Made by a program: the position numbers and the translations under genes. A DNA stretch of 64,000 nt from a virus, in the IMG/VR virus record IMGVR_UViG_3300017917_003612, positions 1 to 64,000 of that record; one strand, written 5' to 3'. Every line of letters begins with the position of its first letter. Within the stretch, counting starts at the first letter, position 1. The notes under the pieces are model-generated. The model was given only the letters and a program-made list of their open reading frames with translations, was not told the origin of the DNA and did not search any database. Shown in pieces: positions 47,076 to 55,707 of the stretch.

Positions 47076-47299
47076 AGATATTTTATTTGGAAAAAAGTTG
47101 CCCTAGCTGGATCTTTAAAGTCTAATCTAATATCATCAAGCCAGCCGGTTTCATGAAACCATTCTCTGTGGTTACGACTTGTAAAACCCAATTCTCTTTC
47201 TACCCTGGCTCGAATCAAAAAGAATGTATCCCCGTATTCTTGAGTTATACGAGTCCTGATATCTTGCCAATGCTTTTTATCTAAAACTAAGGTAGTCAT
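47072..47299 (-). CDS. F-x-F...LRW family member
   Basis: 75 residues, ending IRLDFKDPARATFFQIKYL. First gene of the array behind the promoter at 47305. Overlaps its downstream neighbour by four bases. Confidence 0.6.
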   Translation of the reverse strand: MTTLVLDKKHWQDIRTRITQEYGDTFFLIRARVERELGFTSRNHREWFHETGWLDDIRLDFKDPARATFFQIKYL

Positions 47300-47304
47300 A
47301 CTGC

Positions 47305-47333
47305 ATTATAGCAGTATATTTAGATTAGGTCAA
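47305..47333 (-). promoter_or_regulatory. Sigma70-type promoter for the micro-protein array
   Basis: Minus strand TTGACC (47328-47333), 17 bp, TATAAT (47305-47310), close to the ATG at 47299. Confidence 0.8.
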
Positions 47334-47773
47334 GGTTTGTACAACCAACCCAAATTCTCAATTTGATGTATCCAGGTGAAAATAGGTGTAGTAAACGGTA
47401 ATTCCCATCTACCGTTCCAGCCCAAATACGTTGCTGATTTAATAACTGGATTCTTGTCTGGGTAATCTTGTGGGTAGTCCGGATAAAAGTATCCTGCCCA
47501 TTTGAATCTATCCAGTGTAATTGATTCAAATGTAACTGATTGAATTTCTATTGCCATATCTAAATTTTTATCTAAAATACATTCGTTATAATTTTTATTA
47601 TTAAAATTTACCCAAAATTTGTGTTCGCCTGGGGTCAAACAAAGCGACAATCTAAGTTTAATTGAATTGCTAACCGGAACAGTATTGATTAAATTTTCGT
47701 CAACACCATAAGAAATTTCTGGCACTGTTTTCCACCAGTGCGGCGTTATCTCAATATCAAACACTGTATCCAT
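47330..47773 (-). CDS. Hypothetical protein, possible adhesin or structural
   Basis: 147 residues, strand-rich with many aromatic and Asn/Asp residues (PGEHKFWVNFNNKNYNEC, DRFKWAGYFYPDYP). This composition suggests a beta-sandwich such as a fibre-associated or carbohydrate-binding module. It overlaps the radical SAM gene end. No family recognised. Confidence 0.55.
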   Translation of the reverse strand: MDTVFDIEITPHWWKTVPEISYGVDENLINTVPVSNSIKLRLSLCLTPGEHKFWVNFNNKNYNECILDKNLDMAIEIQSVTFESITLDRFKWAGYFYPDYPQDYPDKNPVIKSATYLGWNGRWELPFTTPIFTWIHQIENLGWLYKP

Positions 47774-49055
47774 AATTTTTAAAAAAGTTACTATATTCTG
47801 GATAGAAATCTAATGCATTCAATTTGAACAATTTGTCCCAACGCATCAGCCAAAAAATCAATTCTTTTCTCAATTTATCGATATTATTAGATTCTGGTTG
47901 TTCTAACATTGTAATTACTGTGTCACATTCTTTAACCAATTGTTGTTCAAGCCTCGAAACATCGCGTCCAATTGTTAAAGTTTTCATGTCAGACGTACTT
48001 TGTAAAATTTCCTCTTTTAATTTGATATATTTTTTTACCAAACTCATTCTGATATCCATTGGTAACACTTTTATTGCCAAGTATTCCGGATCACTTAGAG
48101 GAATGCTTTGGATGCTTATTTTGTTTCTGAGTGCGAATAGAATATATTGATCATAATTGTTTACGTTTAACAGTTGCGGTACACTACGCAACACAATGTT
48201 AAATGTAGTTGTTCTGTATTTTAACAAAGTGTCAATATTTTGTAATGTTTTCTTTGTGTCTACTCCCTGTCTAATATAATGATTGTTGTTATATATACTT
48301 TCTAAACTGATTTCAATGTCAACAGATTTGAAAAATTGCATTTTTTTAATCAATTCTTCATCAATGATTGTTCCATTGGAGACAAAACTTAAACTTAAAT
48401 CAGAATAGCCATTGCTTACTAACCAATCAACAAACTCATAAAATCTTTTATTTACTAAAGGCTCACCGCCCATTATGTGTATCCTATGTAATTTAGGAAT
48501 ACTTTGTATATTTTTTAATAATTTTTTATAGAGTATATCAGAATTAGTCCAGTTGTTCTTTTTAGCATATGAGATACCCCATTTTTTGTAACTTTGTGCT
48601 ATTTTACTGCTTGCATCAGGACTGCACATCTTACAGGCCAAATTGCATTCATTTCCAAAATCTATGTGTAAATCAATTGGTAAACAATCTGTTGTACCAA
48701 TCGCTGCAGATTCAGAAAATTTTTTATTCCAGGGGCTCTGTTGAAAACTTTTGTCAAACGCTTGTTTAGTGAAAATCGCCACTTTAAAATTTTCCCGTAT
48801 TCTGCGACTTTCGTGCCCATGTTGCTCTTCTATATAACATCTTTGGCATTCAGGTAATTTCTCGTTGCCTAGAATACGTAATCTAAAATTACGCATGGCA
48901 GCACTGTTATACCATGTAATCAAATTGGTGTTTTGAATATTTTCAACAGGCCCTGTGGGTTTTGATATTTCGCTACAACAAGCACCATATGTTCCGTCCC
49001 AATAAAGATGAGAATTGTACCAAGGCACGGCACAAAATATATCTTTATTTGCCAT
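47757..49055 (-). CDS. Radical SAM protein with N-terminal twitch-like cysteines
   Basis: 432 residues. N-terminal FCAVPWYNSH, DGTYGACCSEI and LPECQRC provide extra cysteines of SPASM/twitch type, placed before the core. The core motif ECNLACKMC has Cys137, Cys141 and Cys144, followed by MGGEP. This layout is one I recall from environmental T4-like phages. Substrate unknown. The start overlaps the preceding stop codon (TAATGG). Confidence 0.85.
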   Translation of the reverse strand: MANKDIFCAVPWYNSHLYWDGTYGACCSEISKPTGPVENIQNTNLITWYNSAAMRNFRLRILGNEKLPECQRCYIEEQHGHESRRIRENFKVAIFTKQAFDKSFQQSPWNKKFSESAAIGTTDCLPIDLHIDFGNECNLACKMCSPDASSKIAQSYKKWGISYAKKNNWTNSDILYKKLLKNIQSIPKLHRIHIMGGEPLVNKRFYEFVDWLVSNGYSDLSLSFVSNGTIIDEELIKKMQFFKSVDIEISLESIYNNNHYIRQGVDTKKTLQNIDTLLKYRTTTFNIVLRSVPQLLNVNNYDQYILFALRNKISIQSIPLSDPEYLAIKVLPMDIRMSLVKKYIKLKEEILQSTSDMKTLTIGRDVSRLEQQLVKECDTVITMLEQPESNNIDKLRKELIFWLMRWDKLFKLNALDFYPEYSNFFKNYGYSV

Positions 49056-50314
49056 TAGTCAATAATGCCAAAGTTAGCCCAATTAGCTCCGCCTAAGCAT
49101 ATCCAACCTACCGGTCCTCCAGGATTAGGATTTGTATTCCAAACAATATGACATCTTTCACTTACAAAATTAGGAGGGGAACTGGCAGCAGTAAATTTCA
49201 TTGATCCAATATTCAAGTTGTCAATTTGAGTAGACCCATCTTCCGATAAAACAATATTATCTTTTCCGTTAGAAGTGATAATCAATTTCTGTTGTCTAGG
49301 TGTGCCCAACAATCCAACATCTCTGGATTTTTTCTTTGCGATTATTTCAATTTCGTCATCCCACACACTCAATGCTGCACTTGGTTCAATAGTATTGATA
49401 CCAACACGTTTTGGAGTAATATATAAGGTTTGGGCCAATAAGCTTTCGCCGCTGACTTTCAGTTCTTTTAATTCGCCCAATGTTTGCAAATTGCTGTTTA
49501 TAATTGCAGAGCCCAACGAATTAGATCTTGCAATTTCGGAACCATCCAATGTTATTTTGCTAAGATCCAGTCCCTCTTGTTTGATTTTATCAAAAATTAA
49601 ACTACTATATCTATTAAAGAGAGTATTATCTAATGTGTTTAGGGTGCTATGTGTAGTAGTAGAAACTAATTTTTTAAAAAATTCAGTTTCTTCTGGGACA
49701 GATCCGTTTACAATAAAATTGCCATTGATGGTCATTGATCCTTCGACTGTTAAATCTTTGGTCAAAAGATTGTTTTCAATGACAGTGCTTTCGTCAAGTA
49801 TTGTCAATGCTACCTTTGATGCACGATCATCTATTCCGGTACTACTAAAATTTTCAATTATACCGCCACTGATATTGTCGCCGGAAATTTTTAGATCTAA
49901 TAATTTGAGTGCTGCAGGATCAATGCTATTGGGCGGAAAAACAAATTCTGAAATTCTATCTGCAATTATTGTGGATACCGAATCAGTTATGGCTTTTTGA
50001 AAATCTACACTGGATAAACTTGTTTGGACCTGATTTTCAACTAACAGTTGAGTTTTTTCTTTTGCTAATTCAATAGTTTCATTTATTTTTCCTACTATTC
50101 TATTTTCTAATCGTTTTGGGTCAACTGTGTACTCACTGACTCTTTTTTCAAAAGCTAAACCTGCTGCTTCTTTGATGTGAGTCTCGTAATCGTACGAAAC
50201 CAATCGATTATTGATAGCAGCAGAAATAGCAGAATCTACTCTAATCAAAACATTAGATGTAATATCTGCTACAAGTCCTTCTACTATTTGTGCTAAATGT
50301 GTGTTAAGATCCAT
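49055..50314 (-). CDS. Tail fibre-like structural protein
   Basis: 419 residues from the ATG at 50314. N-terminal 170 residues are helical (possibly coiled coil), then strand repeats typical of fibres (LTVEGSMTINGNFIVNGS, SIINSNLQT). The C-terminus has VGINTIEPSAALSVWDDE and PGGPVGWICLGGA, patterns seen in fibre tips. Neighbours in the same direction are enzymes. Confidence 0.72.
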   Translation of the reverse strand: MDLNTHLAQIVEGLVADITSNVLIRVDSAISAAINNRLVSYDYETHIKEAAGLAFEKRVSEYTVDPKRLENRIVGKINETIELAKEKTQLLVENQVQTSLSSVDFQKAITDSVSTIIADRISEFVFPPNSIDPAALKLLDLKISGDNISGGIIENFSSTGIDDRASKVALTILDESTVIENNLLTKDLTVEGSMTINGNFIVNGSVPEETEFFKKLVSTTTHSTLNTLDNTLFNRYSSLIFDKIKQEGLDLSKITLDGSEIARSNSLGSAIINSNLQTLGELKELKVSGESLLAQTLYITPKRVGINTIEPSAALSVWDDEIEIIAKKKSRDVGLLGTPRQQKLIITSNGKDNIVLSEDGSTQIDNLNIGSMKFTAASSPPNFVSERCHIVWNTNPNPGGPVGWICLGGANWANFGIID

Positions 50315-51041
50315 TATCAAATCGAATACTAATTACGTGCTCGTAATTTTTTTTGATTAAACTTTTATACATAAGATTTTTATGTACATTAAAACCTACT
50401 GCACCTGCGTTGTAACTAAATTTTGCCAACTGTTTAAAAAACATGGCTCTTCTATTATAGGGGCCATTTGCTATCAATTGATTATTACTTATTTGATATA
50501 CATGAGTTTGCCAATTATTTCTATCATTTAAATTGTGATCGTGGAACTCTAAAAATATGTTGCTTGATTGATTGTTTTTAATCAGGGCAGGAACTGAAAA
50601 TTCTCTATCCTTGAATTCCTGATTTTTATAATCTCTACAAGTAGTTATCACATATTCTACAGCCAGGTCACAAATTTGTTGTACTTTATCTATTTGTTCG
50701 TTTTCATTTTTGGTAAAAGTAAAATACTCGTCAAATGCAATTACACTATCAAATTTTTTCTTATGCAAATGCAATTGATCAAAAGGTATGTAATTAAACT
50801 TAATTCCCGATTGTTTTAAATGATTTTGTGTTTCAGTTGTTATTTCGGTTATAAAAATATTCTTGGTGGTGTCAACAAACACAGCAGGGTTAAATCCCAC
50901 ATATAATACACTGTTTGGCCTAAAATTATGAAAAACAGAAATTTCGTCAATTATTTCCTTTTTTCTTTTTAATACCTCCGATGATTTGTTGTGTAACAAA
51001 AAAGCATTCAATAAACAACTAGTATAACTATCAAAGCCCAT
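50304..51041 (-). CDS. SAM methyltransferase-like protein
   Basis: 245 residues with NSVLYVGFNPAVF and IFITEITTE resembling the nucleotide-binding motif of class I methyltransferases, then FDSVIAFDEYF. Contains RDYKNQEFKDREFSVP. Ends overlapping the fibre-like gene. Substrate unknown. Confidence 0.52.
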   Translation of the reverse strand: MGFDSYTSCLLNAFLLHNKSSEVLKRKKEIIDEISVFHNFRPNSVLYVGFNPAVFVDTTKNIFITEITTETQNHLKQSGIKFNYIPFDQLHLHKKKFDSVIAFDEYFTFTKNENEQIDKVQQICDLAVEYVITTCRDYKNQEFKDREFSVPALIKNNQSSNIFLEFHDHNLNDRNNWQTHVYQISNNQLIANGPYNRRAMFFKQLAKFSYNAGAVGFNVHKNLMYKSLIKKNYEHVISIRFDNGS

Positions 51042-51073
51042 AATAACCTTTATTATTTTTGTAAATTACAAGT

Positions 51074-51081
51074 TATTTATT
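51074..51081 (-). promoter_or_regulatory. Possible T4-type late promoter element
   Basis: Minus strand AATAAATA, one base off consensus, about 33 bases upstream of the ATG at 51041. Overlaps the end of the amidinotransferase-like gene. Confidence 0.42.
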
Positions 51082-51994
51082 GAGTTTGACGTATTAAATC
51101 CAGTGTAACACAATGAAATCCTCCACCTAATGTACGACTATGACGCAATTCCAATGGAATAACTGTAAAATTATAAAGTTTTAAAATATCCATTATATTC
51201 TTTTGTTTTTTGTCTACAATTACAGTTTTAGGATTCACAACCAATAAGTTAAGGGCTATCCATTTACTAGCGTATGGATACTGATAAAAATCTTGTGCCA
51301 CTACATCATTGATCCATATAATTTCCCAATCATTGAACACCCGTGGCAAATTATTCATATGAACCCTACTGGCATTTACCATTACTAATCCTTCGCGCAA
51401 TGGCACAATAGTGCTATCAATATGCACTCCGGAATAAAAATTGCAAACTTCAATACGAACATCAGGAAACTTATTTTGTAGCCAACGAGCTGCTTGTAAA
51501 TTTCCACTTTCACTTTCTAAGTATAACATGGTATCATTGAGACGCAAAACATTAGCAGCATCCAATATCATGCCTTGATCTCTTGGCATACGATATACAG
51601 TGTCCGCTCTATAAATTATATCATCTAATGCTTCTATTTCCATGTCTCTACAAGGGTACATCATAGAAGGGTCTACAATTGTATTGCCGTGTATTAGCAA
51701 TCGGTCTCTTGGACAGTAATTATACATGCCCCCGCGCTCCTGAAAGTTAATTGCTTTTGGTCTGTGAACAGTGACCCCAAGATTGTTGAGAGTGTCTGAA
51801 AGGATATCTAGGTCCTCGTTGGCTTCGTCGATGATCCAATCAGGCACAGGTCCGCTGGGAACTGGCGTTTCTTGCCAGGTAGTTTTTTTGCTTTCTTTGG
51901 CGAACACCGGATCGTCGCTGGGCCAGTTAGCAAAGTCTGCTCGACCCACAACTACTTCTTGTAAAGGATCCCACTCATTGTAACTGTGTATCAT
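51077..51994 (-). CDS. Amidinotransferase / arginine deiminase-family protein
   Basis: 305 residues. The five-bladed amidinotransferase pattern is clear: EVVVGR start, GMILDAANVLR (Asp), GVHIDSTIVPL (His) and the catalytic Cys295 in GGGFHCVTLDL. It may transfer an amidino group from arginine or hydrolyse a guanidino group. In the same operon as a 2OG oxygenase and a UDP-glucose dehydrogenase. Confidence 0.85.
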   Translation of the reverse strand: MIHSYNEWDPLQEVVVGRADFANWPSDDPVFAKESKKTTWQETPVPSGPVPDWIIDEANEDLDILSDTLNNLGVTVHRPKAINFQERGGMYNYCPRDRLLIHGNTIVDPSMMYPCRDMEIEALDDIIYRADTVYRMPRDQGMILDAANVLRLNDTMLYLESESGNLQAARWLQNKFPDVRIEVCNFYSGVHIDSTIVPLREGLVMVNASRVHMNNLPRVFNDWEIIWINDVVAQDFYQYPYASKWIALNLLVVNPKTVIVDKKQKNIMDILKLYNFTVIPLELRHSRTLGGGFHCVTLDLIRQTQ

Positions 51995-52506
51995 ACATGC
52001 CCGGTAATTTGAAGAGTATATCGAGGCTCGAATCCTAGATTAAATGCACTGTGCGGAGCGTCCCAGGGCCATACCAGCGTAAATCCTGCTTTCCAATCTG
52101 CGTATCCTATCCCTTGACATTCGGCAAAATGTCCAGGTTTACGGTCTTCAAGAAAAATAACTGCACGACGAATAGTATTTTCATGTCCTTTTAAATTGTA
52201 AAGTTCTATGTATTTTCGATATGTATCCACATGTTCAGGTAAACTGCTGCCTGTATCCATACGGTAATAACTGGTTCCTATGTCTTTCCAATGTTCGTAG
52301 GTTTGAAAAAAATCTATAAATCGCTGGTTCCAAGTTGGCTGTGGTCTACGCATGTCGCACATGTATCCTCCAAACGGTCCCTTGAACCCAGCATCCTCCC
52401 ATTTTATTTGAGTAAGTGGATCGTTAAATTTTTCTTTGACATATTCAAGATTTTTATACTCATCATCCCAAAATTGAGCTATATTAAACGATTCGTGTAT
52501 TGCCAT
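51991..52506 (-). CDS. 2OG-Fe(II) oxygenase-like protein
   Basis: 171 residues. The facial triad HVD (His92, Asp94) and His152, plus Arg162 for 2-oxoglutarate in a RYTLQITG context, match aspartyl/asparaginyl-hydroxylase-type 2OG oxygenases. Substrate unknown; the position between amidinotransferase and dehydrogenase genes suggests modification of a surface sugar, peptide or guanidine. Confidence 0.7.
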   Translation of the reverse strand: MAIHESFNIAQFWDDEYKNLEYVKEKFNDPLTQIKWEDAGFKGPFGGYMCDMRRPQPTWNQRFIDFFQTYEHWKDIGTSYYRMDTGSSLPEHVDTYRKYIELYNLKGHENTIRRAVIFLEDRKPGHFAECQGIGYADWKAGFTLVWPWDAPHSAFNLGFEPRYTLQITGHV

Positions 52507-53713
52507 AATGTATTACTTCATAATTAGTATTTGTTTTAGGATACTTTCGCCATGGATCAACAATTACACTGCCATCGTCTATGTTGCAATAAAATTCTTG
52601 TTGATAATTATTGCCCGTATATCCATAAGTGATTTGTCGATTGTGTGCTAAAAAAGCAATTACTGGCACGTTTTCAAAAGGTGGTGTATCACCAGTAAGT
52701 GGATCAATATAAAAAAACTTGGCCTGTATTTCTTCCAAATAGTGTCCTATTAGCAAACTGTAACTTCCGTCACAATAATCTACATCAGGTTTATATGCTT
52801 TCCCCATGATGAAAATTGGTAGATTTTTTTCAATCTGCACACGTTTTAAAAATCTAGCTAAGTTTTTTGCCTGTTGTTCTCGAGCATGCATCACTGTATC
52901 AAAAATGTCATAACCTAGATTTAGATTTTCTGCCAACCAACGCAATGCAATATTGTCTCTAGGATGACACGGACCTGCATCGCCCATACCTGCCCGCATG
53001 TATTTAGAACTCATAATACGAATAGTGCTATTGGCCAATGCATCTGTTACCACGTCAACATTGATATTTCCATTCTTCATTGCAACATCTTGGATCATAT
53101 TGACCAATCCAATTTTGGTACTAATAAATGTATTGTAAAATATTTTTATAGACTCTGCTTCATCCCATGTTCCAACCACATATCTTGGATTGTTTCTCAT
53201 AAGCGGCTTATAAAAATCTATCAAGAGCTTTGCATCCCCTGTTTGACTGCCGTCTTCGGTTCCTATTATGACCATTTCTGGATTTATCATATCCCAACTT
53301 ACTGAACCCATTGCTATCAAATAAGGATTATAGATAAATCGTGGCACAGTGATAAAACTTCTGAGCTCTCTTCTGATAGTCCCTGGAAGCACTGTTGATA
53401 TCAGAACTACCAATTGATCAGGACTAGCCCATGCATCAATTTGTTTTAGTACGTCTTTTACAATTGTGTAATCAAAATCTTTATTTAGTAAATGAGTTAT
53501 GGGTTTAGATCCATCATAGTCAGGATCATGTGGTGTTTGTACTGCTACAAAAACAATATCTTTGCCTACTACTGCACCACGTAAGTTATCTGAAATTTTA
53601 ATTTTGTTGCTTTGTTTTGGGTAAATATCATATCCAGTGATATGATATTTGGATGACATTGATTCTGCACATTCCATTCCTAATTTTCCCAAACCTATAA
53701 ATCCTATATTCAA
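52484..53713 (-). CDS. UDP-glucose 6-dehydrogenase-like protein
   Basis: 409 residues. NAD-binding GLGKLG (about 6-12), LISTVLPGTI, and the catalytic Cys249 in DAGPCHPRDNIAL identify the nucleotide-sugar dehydrogenase family. TTG start at 53713, supported by AAGGAG 8 bases upstream; the divergent plus-strand gene starts only two bases away. Likely supplies a uronic acid sugar for surface glycans. Confidence 0.83.
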   Translation of the reverse strand: MNIGFIGLGKLGMECAESMSSKYHITGYDIYPKQSNKIKISDNLRGAVVGKDIVFVAVQTPHDPDYDGSKPITHLLNKDFDYTIVKDVLKQIDAWASPDQLVVLISTVLPGTIRRELRSFITVPRFIYNPYLIAMGSVSWDMINPEMVIIGTEDGSQTGDAKLLIDFYKPLMRNNPRYVVGTWDEAESIKIFYNTFISTKIGLVNMIQDVAMKNGNINVDVVTDALANSTIRIMSSKYMRAGMGDAGPCHPRDNIALRWLAENLNLGYDIFDTVMHAREQQAKNLARFLKRVQIEKNLPIFIMGKAYKPDVDYCDGSYSLLIGHYLEEIQAKFFYIDPLTGDTPPFENVPVIAFLAHNRQITYGYTGNNYQQEFYCNIDDGSVIVDPWRKYPKTNTNYEVIHYGNTRIV

Positions 53714-53715
53714 TT

Positions 53716-54939
53716 ATGCTCTCCTTGGATCATTTTTATCACATTATTACAAAAAATTTATTAGAACCTATCTATGCAGACAGCTATTACTTTCAAAAAT
53801 TTGGATCAATTGACTTTGGTAATCTTGCTTGTTTAAATAATGCGCGATATAAAACACCTTACGATGCTCCTGTAGTTTCATCAGTGCTATTTTACGACCA
53901 GGAACCATTATATCAAAAAAACTTTTCGCAACTTTATGAGTATCCATCACAACTGTGTTCTTGGCAAGATTTGCATTTACGTAACCTTAGAGATGGAATT
54001 TCTAGATTTTATTGGTTCGAGTCCAGATTTTACTTACTGGCCAATTCCGAGCATAGTCAAGAAAAAAATAGTTTATTAAAAGATATAGAATATTACGACT
54101 GGTATTATTTTTTCCATGGATTTGCAGCTCTACATTGGTACAATAATATAAAGTATTTGCCGCCAATTGATAACTTCACAAAACTATTTATTACTTTTAA
54201 TAATCTTCATACAGGAAAAAGAAGCTATAGATTAAGTTTGATTTCAAGATTGATTGAGAAGAAACTGGACACTATTGGACATATCTCGTTAAATGCCACA
54301 GACCAAAGTATATACAATGAATTATTTGACACCAATTCATCTGTAAGTAAAGAATCTAAAAAAATAATATTCAAAGAACTTTATAAAAAAGATAAGAAAT
54401 ACAGAATTGATTTAGAAAACATAGATGGATTCTTGAGTGCGAATGACAATTTGGATACTTTATCACTAGGTATGTGGCATTTAGTTACAGAAACAATTTT
54501 TTATGATGAAAAACTGCATCTGACAGAAAAAATTTTTAAACCAATTGTTGCAAGAAGACCTTTTTTGTTGGTTGGTGCATTTAAAAATTTAGATTATTTA
54601 AGAAGTTATGGATTCAAAACTTTTGACCGATGGATAAACGAAAGCTATGACAACGAAAACGATCCTGATCTACGCATGATCAAAATAGTTAAAGAAATTG
54701 AAAAGTTGTCAAATTTGTCGTTATATGATCTGAGAAAAATGTACAAAGAAATGTCTGGTGTACTAGAACATAACTTTACTTGGTTTTACACTGGCTTTAA
54801 AGATAAAATCATTGATGAACTTGTTGATAATTTTCAAGCATGTATAATCAAACACAATGCAGGAAAAGATTCTAGTTTTGCTGGTCATTTAAATCATTCT
54901 ATAGATTTTTCGAAAATCAAGAAACAATTTAAACTATAA
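53716..54939 (+). CDS. Glycosyltransferase-like protein, paralog 3
   Basis: 407 residues. C-terminal pattern LTEKIFKPIVARRPF...GFKTFDRWINESYDNE is shared with the two genes at 41253 and 42349; the N-terminal half differs. Divergent from the UDP-glucose dehydrogenase gene with a 2-base gap, fitting a shared surface-glycan role. Its 3' end overlaps the carboxypeptidase gene by 6 bases. Confidence 0.6.
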   Translation: MLSLDHFYHIITKNLLEPIYADSYYFQKFGSIDFGNLACLNNARYKTPYDAPVVSSVLFYDQEPLYQKNFSQLYEYPSQLCSWQDLHLRNLRDGISRFYWFESRFYLLANSEHSQEKNSLLKDIEYYDWYYFFHGFAALHWYNNIKYLPPIDNFTKLFITFNNLHTGKRSYRLSLISRLIEKKLDTIGHISLNATDQSIYNELFDTNSSVSKESKKIIFKELYKKDKKYRIDLENIDGFLSANDNLDTLSLGMWHLVTETIFYDEKLHLTEKIFKPIVARRPFLLVGAFKNLDYLRSYGFKTFDRWINESYDNENDPDLRMIKIVKEIEKLSNLSLYDLRKMYKEMSGVLEHNFTWFYTGFKDKIIDELVDNFQACIIKHNAGKDSSFAGHLNHSIDFSKIKKQFKL

Positions 54940-55680
54940 ATCTTTTCCTGTAACACTTGATAACACCAGTTGTTCCATGTCATGGATACGTGTCCTTGTT
55001 GTTTTGCTGTTTAACACAACAAATAATTTTTTTTGATTATCAATCATGACACTCATTACCAAACATCCACCACTAAGTCGTACATAACCGGTCTTGCTTA
55101 CAATTACATTATATTTTGCCACCAAAGGATTGGTATTTGACAACTTCCATCTGTTACGTTTTTTGATCAGTTGTATTAAAGTTTGAGAACTTGCATTTGT
55201 TATCACGGGATATTTTTCTGCAGTTTGTAATAATTTAATCAAATCAACAGCATTGCTTACGTTCCTGTTATCGAGCCCTGTGCTATCAAAAAATTTGGTG
55301 TTATTCATGCCCAACAGTAAAGCTTTATAATTCATATCTGCAATGCAAGAATGATAACCTTTACGATAATTTTTACACAACATATCTGCAGCAGTATTAT
55401 CTGAATGTATGATAGCCAAATCAAGTAACTGTCGTCTAGTGACTTTCATACCTTTAAATTTACGCATTGTAAAAGTTTCTTCAAGATTTTCGTTGTTGTC
55501 CAACACTACAATTGCAGTCATCAATTTGGTGATACTGGCAATAGGTTGTACAATCTCTGCGTTTTCTTGTTGAATAATGTTGCCGTTACCGTCTGCTATA
55601 AGCCAACTTTTTGCTAATATTTTGGCATTTGCAGAATTATTAAAAAAGAATGCTACAATAATAAAAAATATTTTTTTCAT
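54934..55680 (-). CDS. D-alanyl-D-alanine carboxypeptidase (S11 family)
   Basis: 248 residues. Signal peptide (MKKIFFIIVAFFF...ANA), then the penicillin-binding motifs: SITK (Ser49 to Lys52), SDN (93-95) and KTG (about 206-208). It trims or cuts peptidoglycan peptides in the periplasm, like PBP7/DacA types. In a phage it could aid lysis or cell-wall remodelling. AATAAATA lies 4 bases before the ATG; there is no ribosome-binding site. Confidence 0.85.
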   Translation of the reverse strand: MKKIFFIIVAFFFNNSANAKILAKSWLIADGNGNIIQQENAEIVQPIASITKLMTAIVVLDNNENLEETFTMRKFKGMKVTRRQLLDLAIIHSDNTAADMLCKNYRKGYHSCIADMNYKALLLGMNNTKFFDSTGLDNRNVSNAVDLIKLLQTAEKYPVITNASSQTLIQLIKKRNRWKLSNTNPLVAKYNVIVSKTGYVRLSGGCLVMSVMIDNQKKLFVVLNSKTTRTRIHDMEQLVLSSVTGKDL

Positions 55681-55707
55681 TAGATATTTATTTTGAAATT
55701 TTTATTG

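Noticed and set aside
49275-50000. Long plus-strand ORF (about 240 codons) opposite the fibre-like gene
   Set aside because: It lies fully antisense to a better-supported gene, has no ribosome-binding site and reads as low-complexity shadow sequence.
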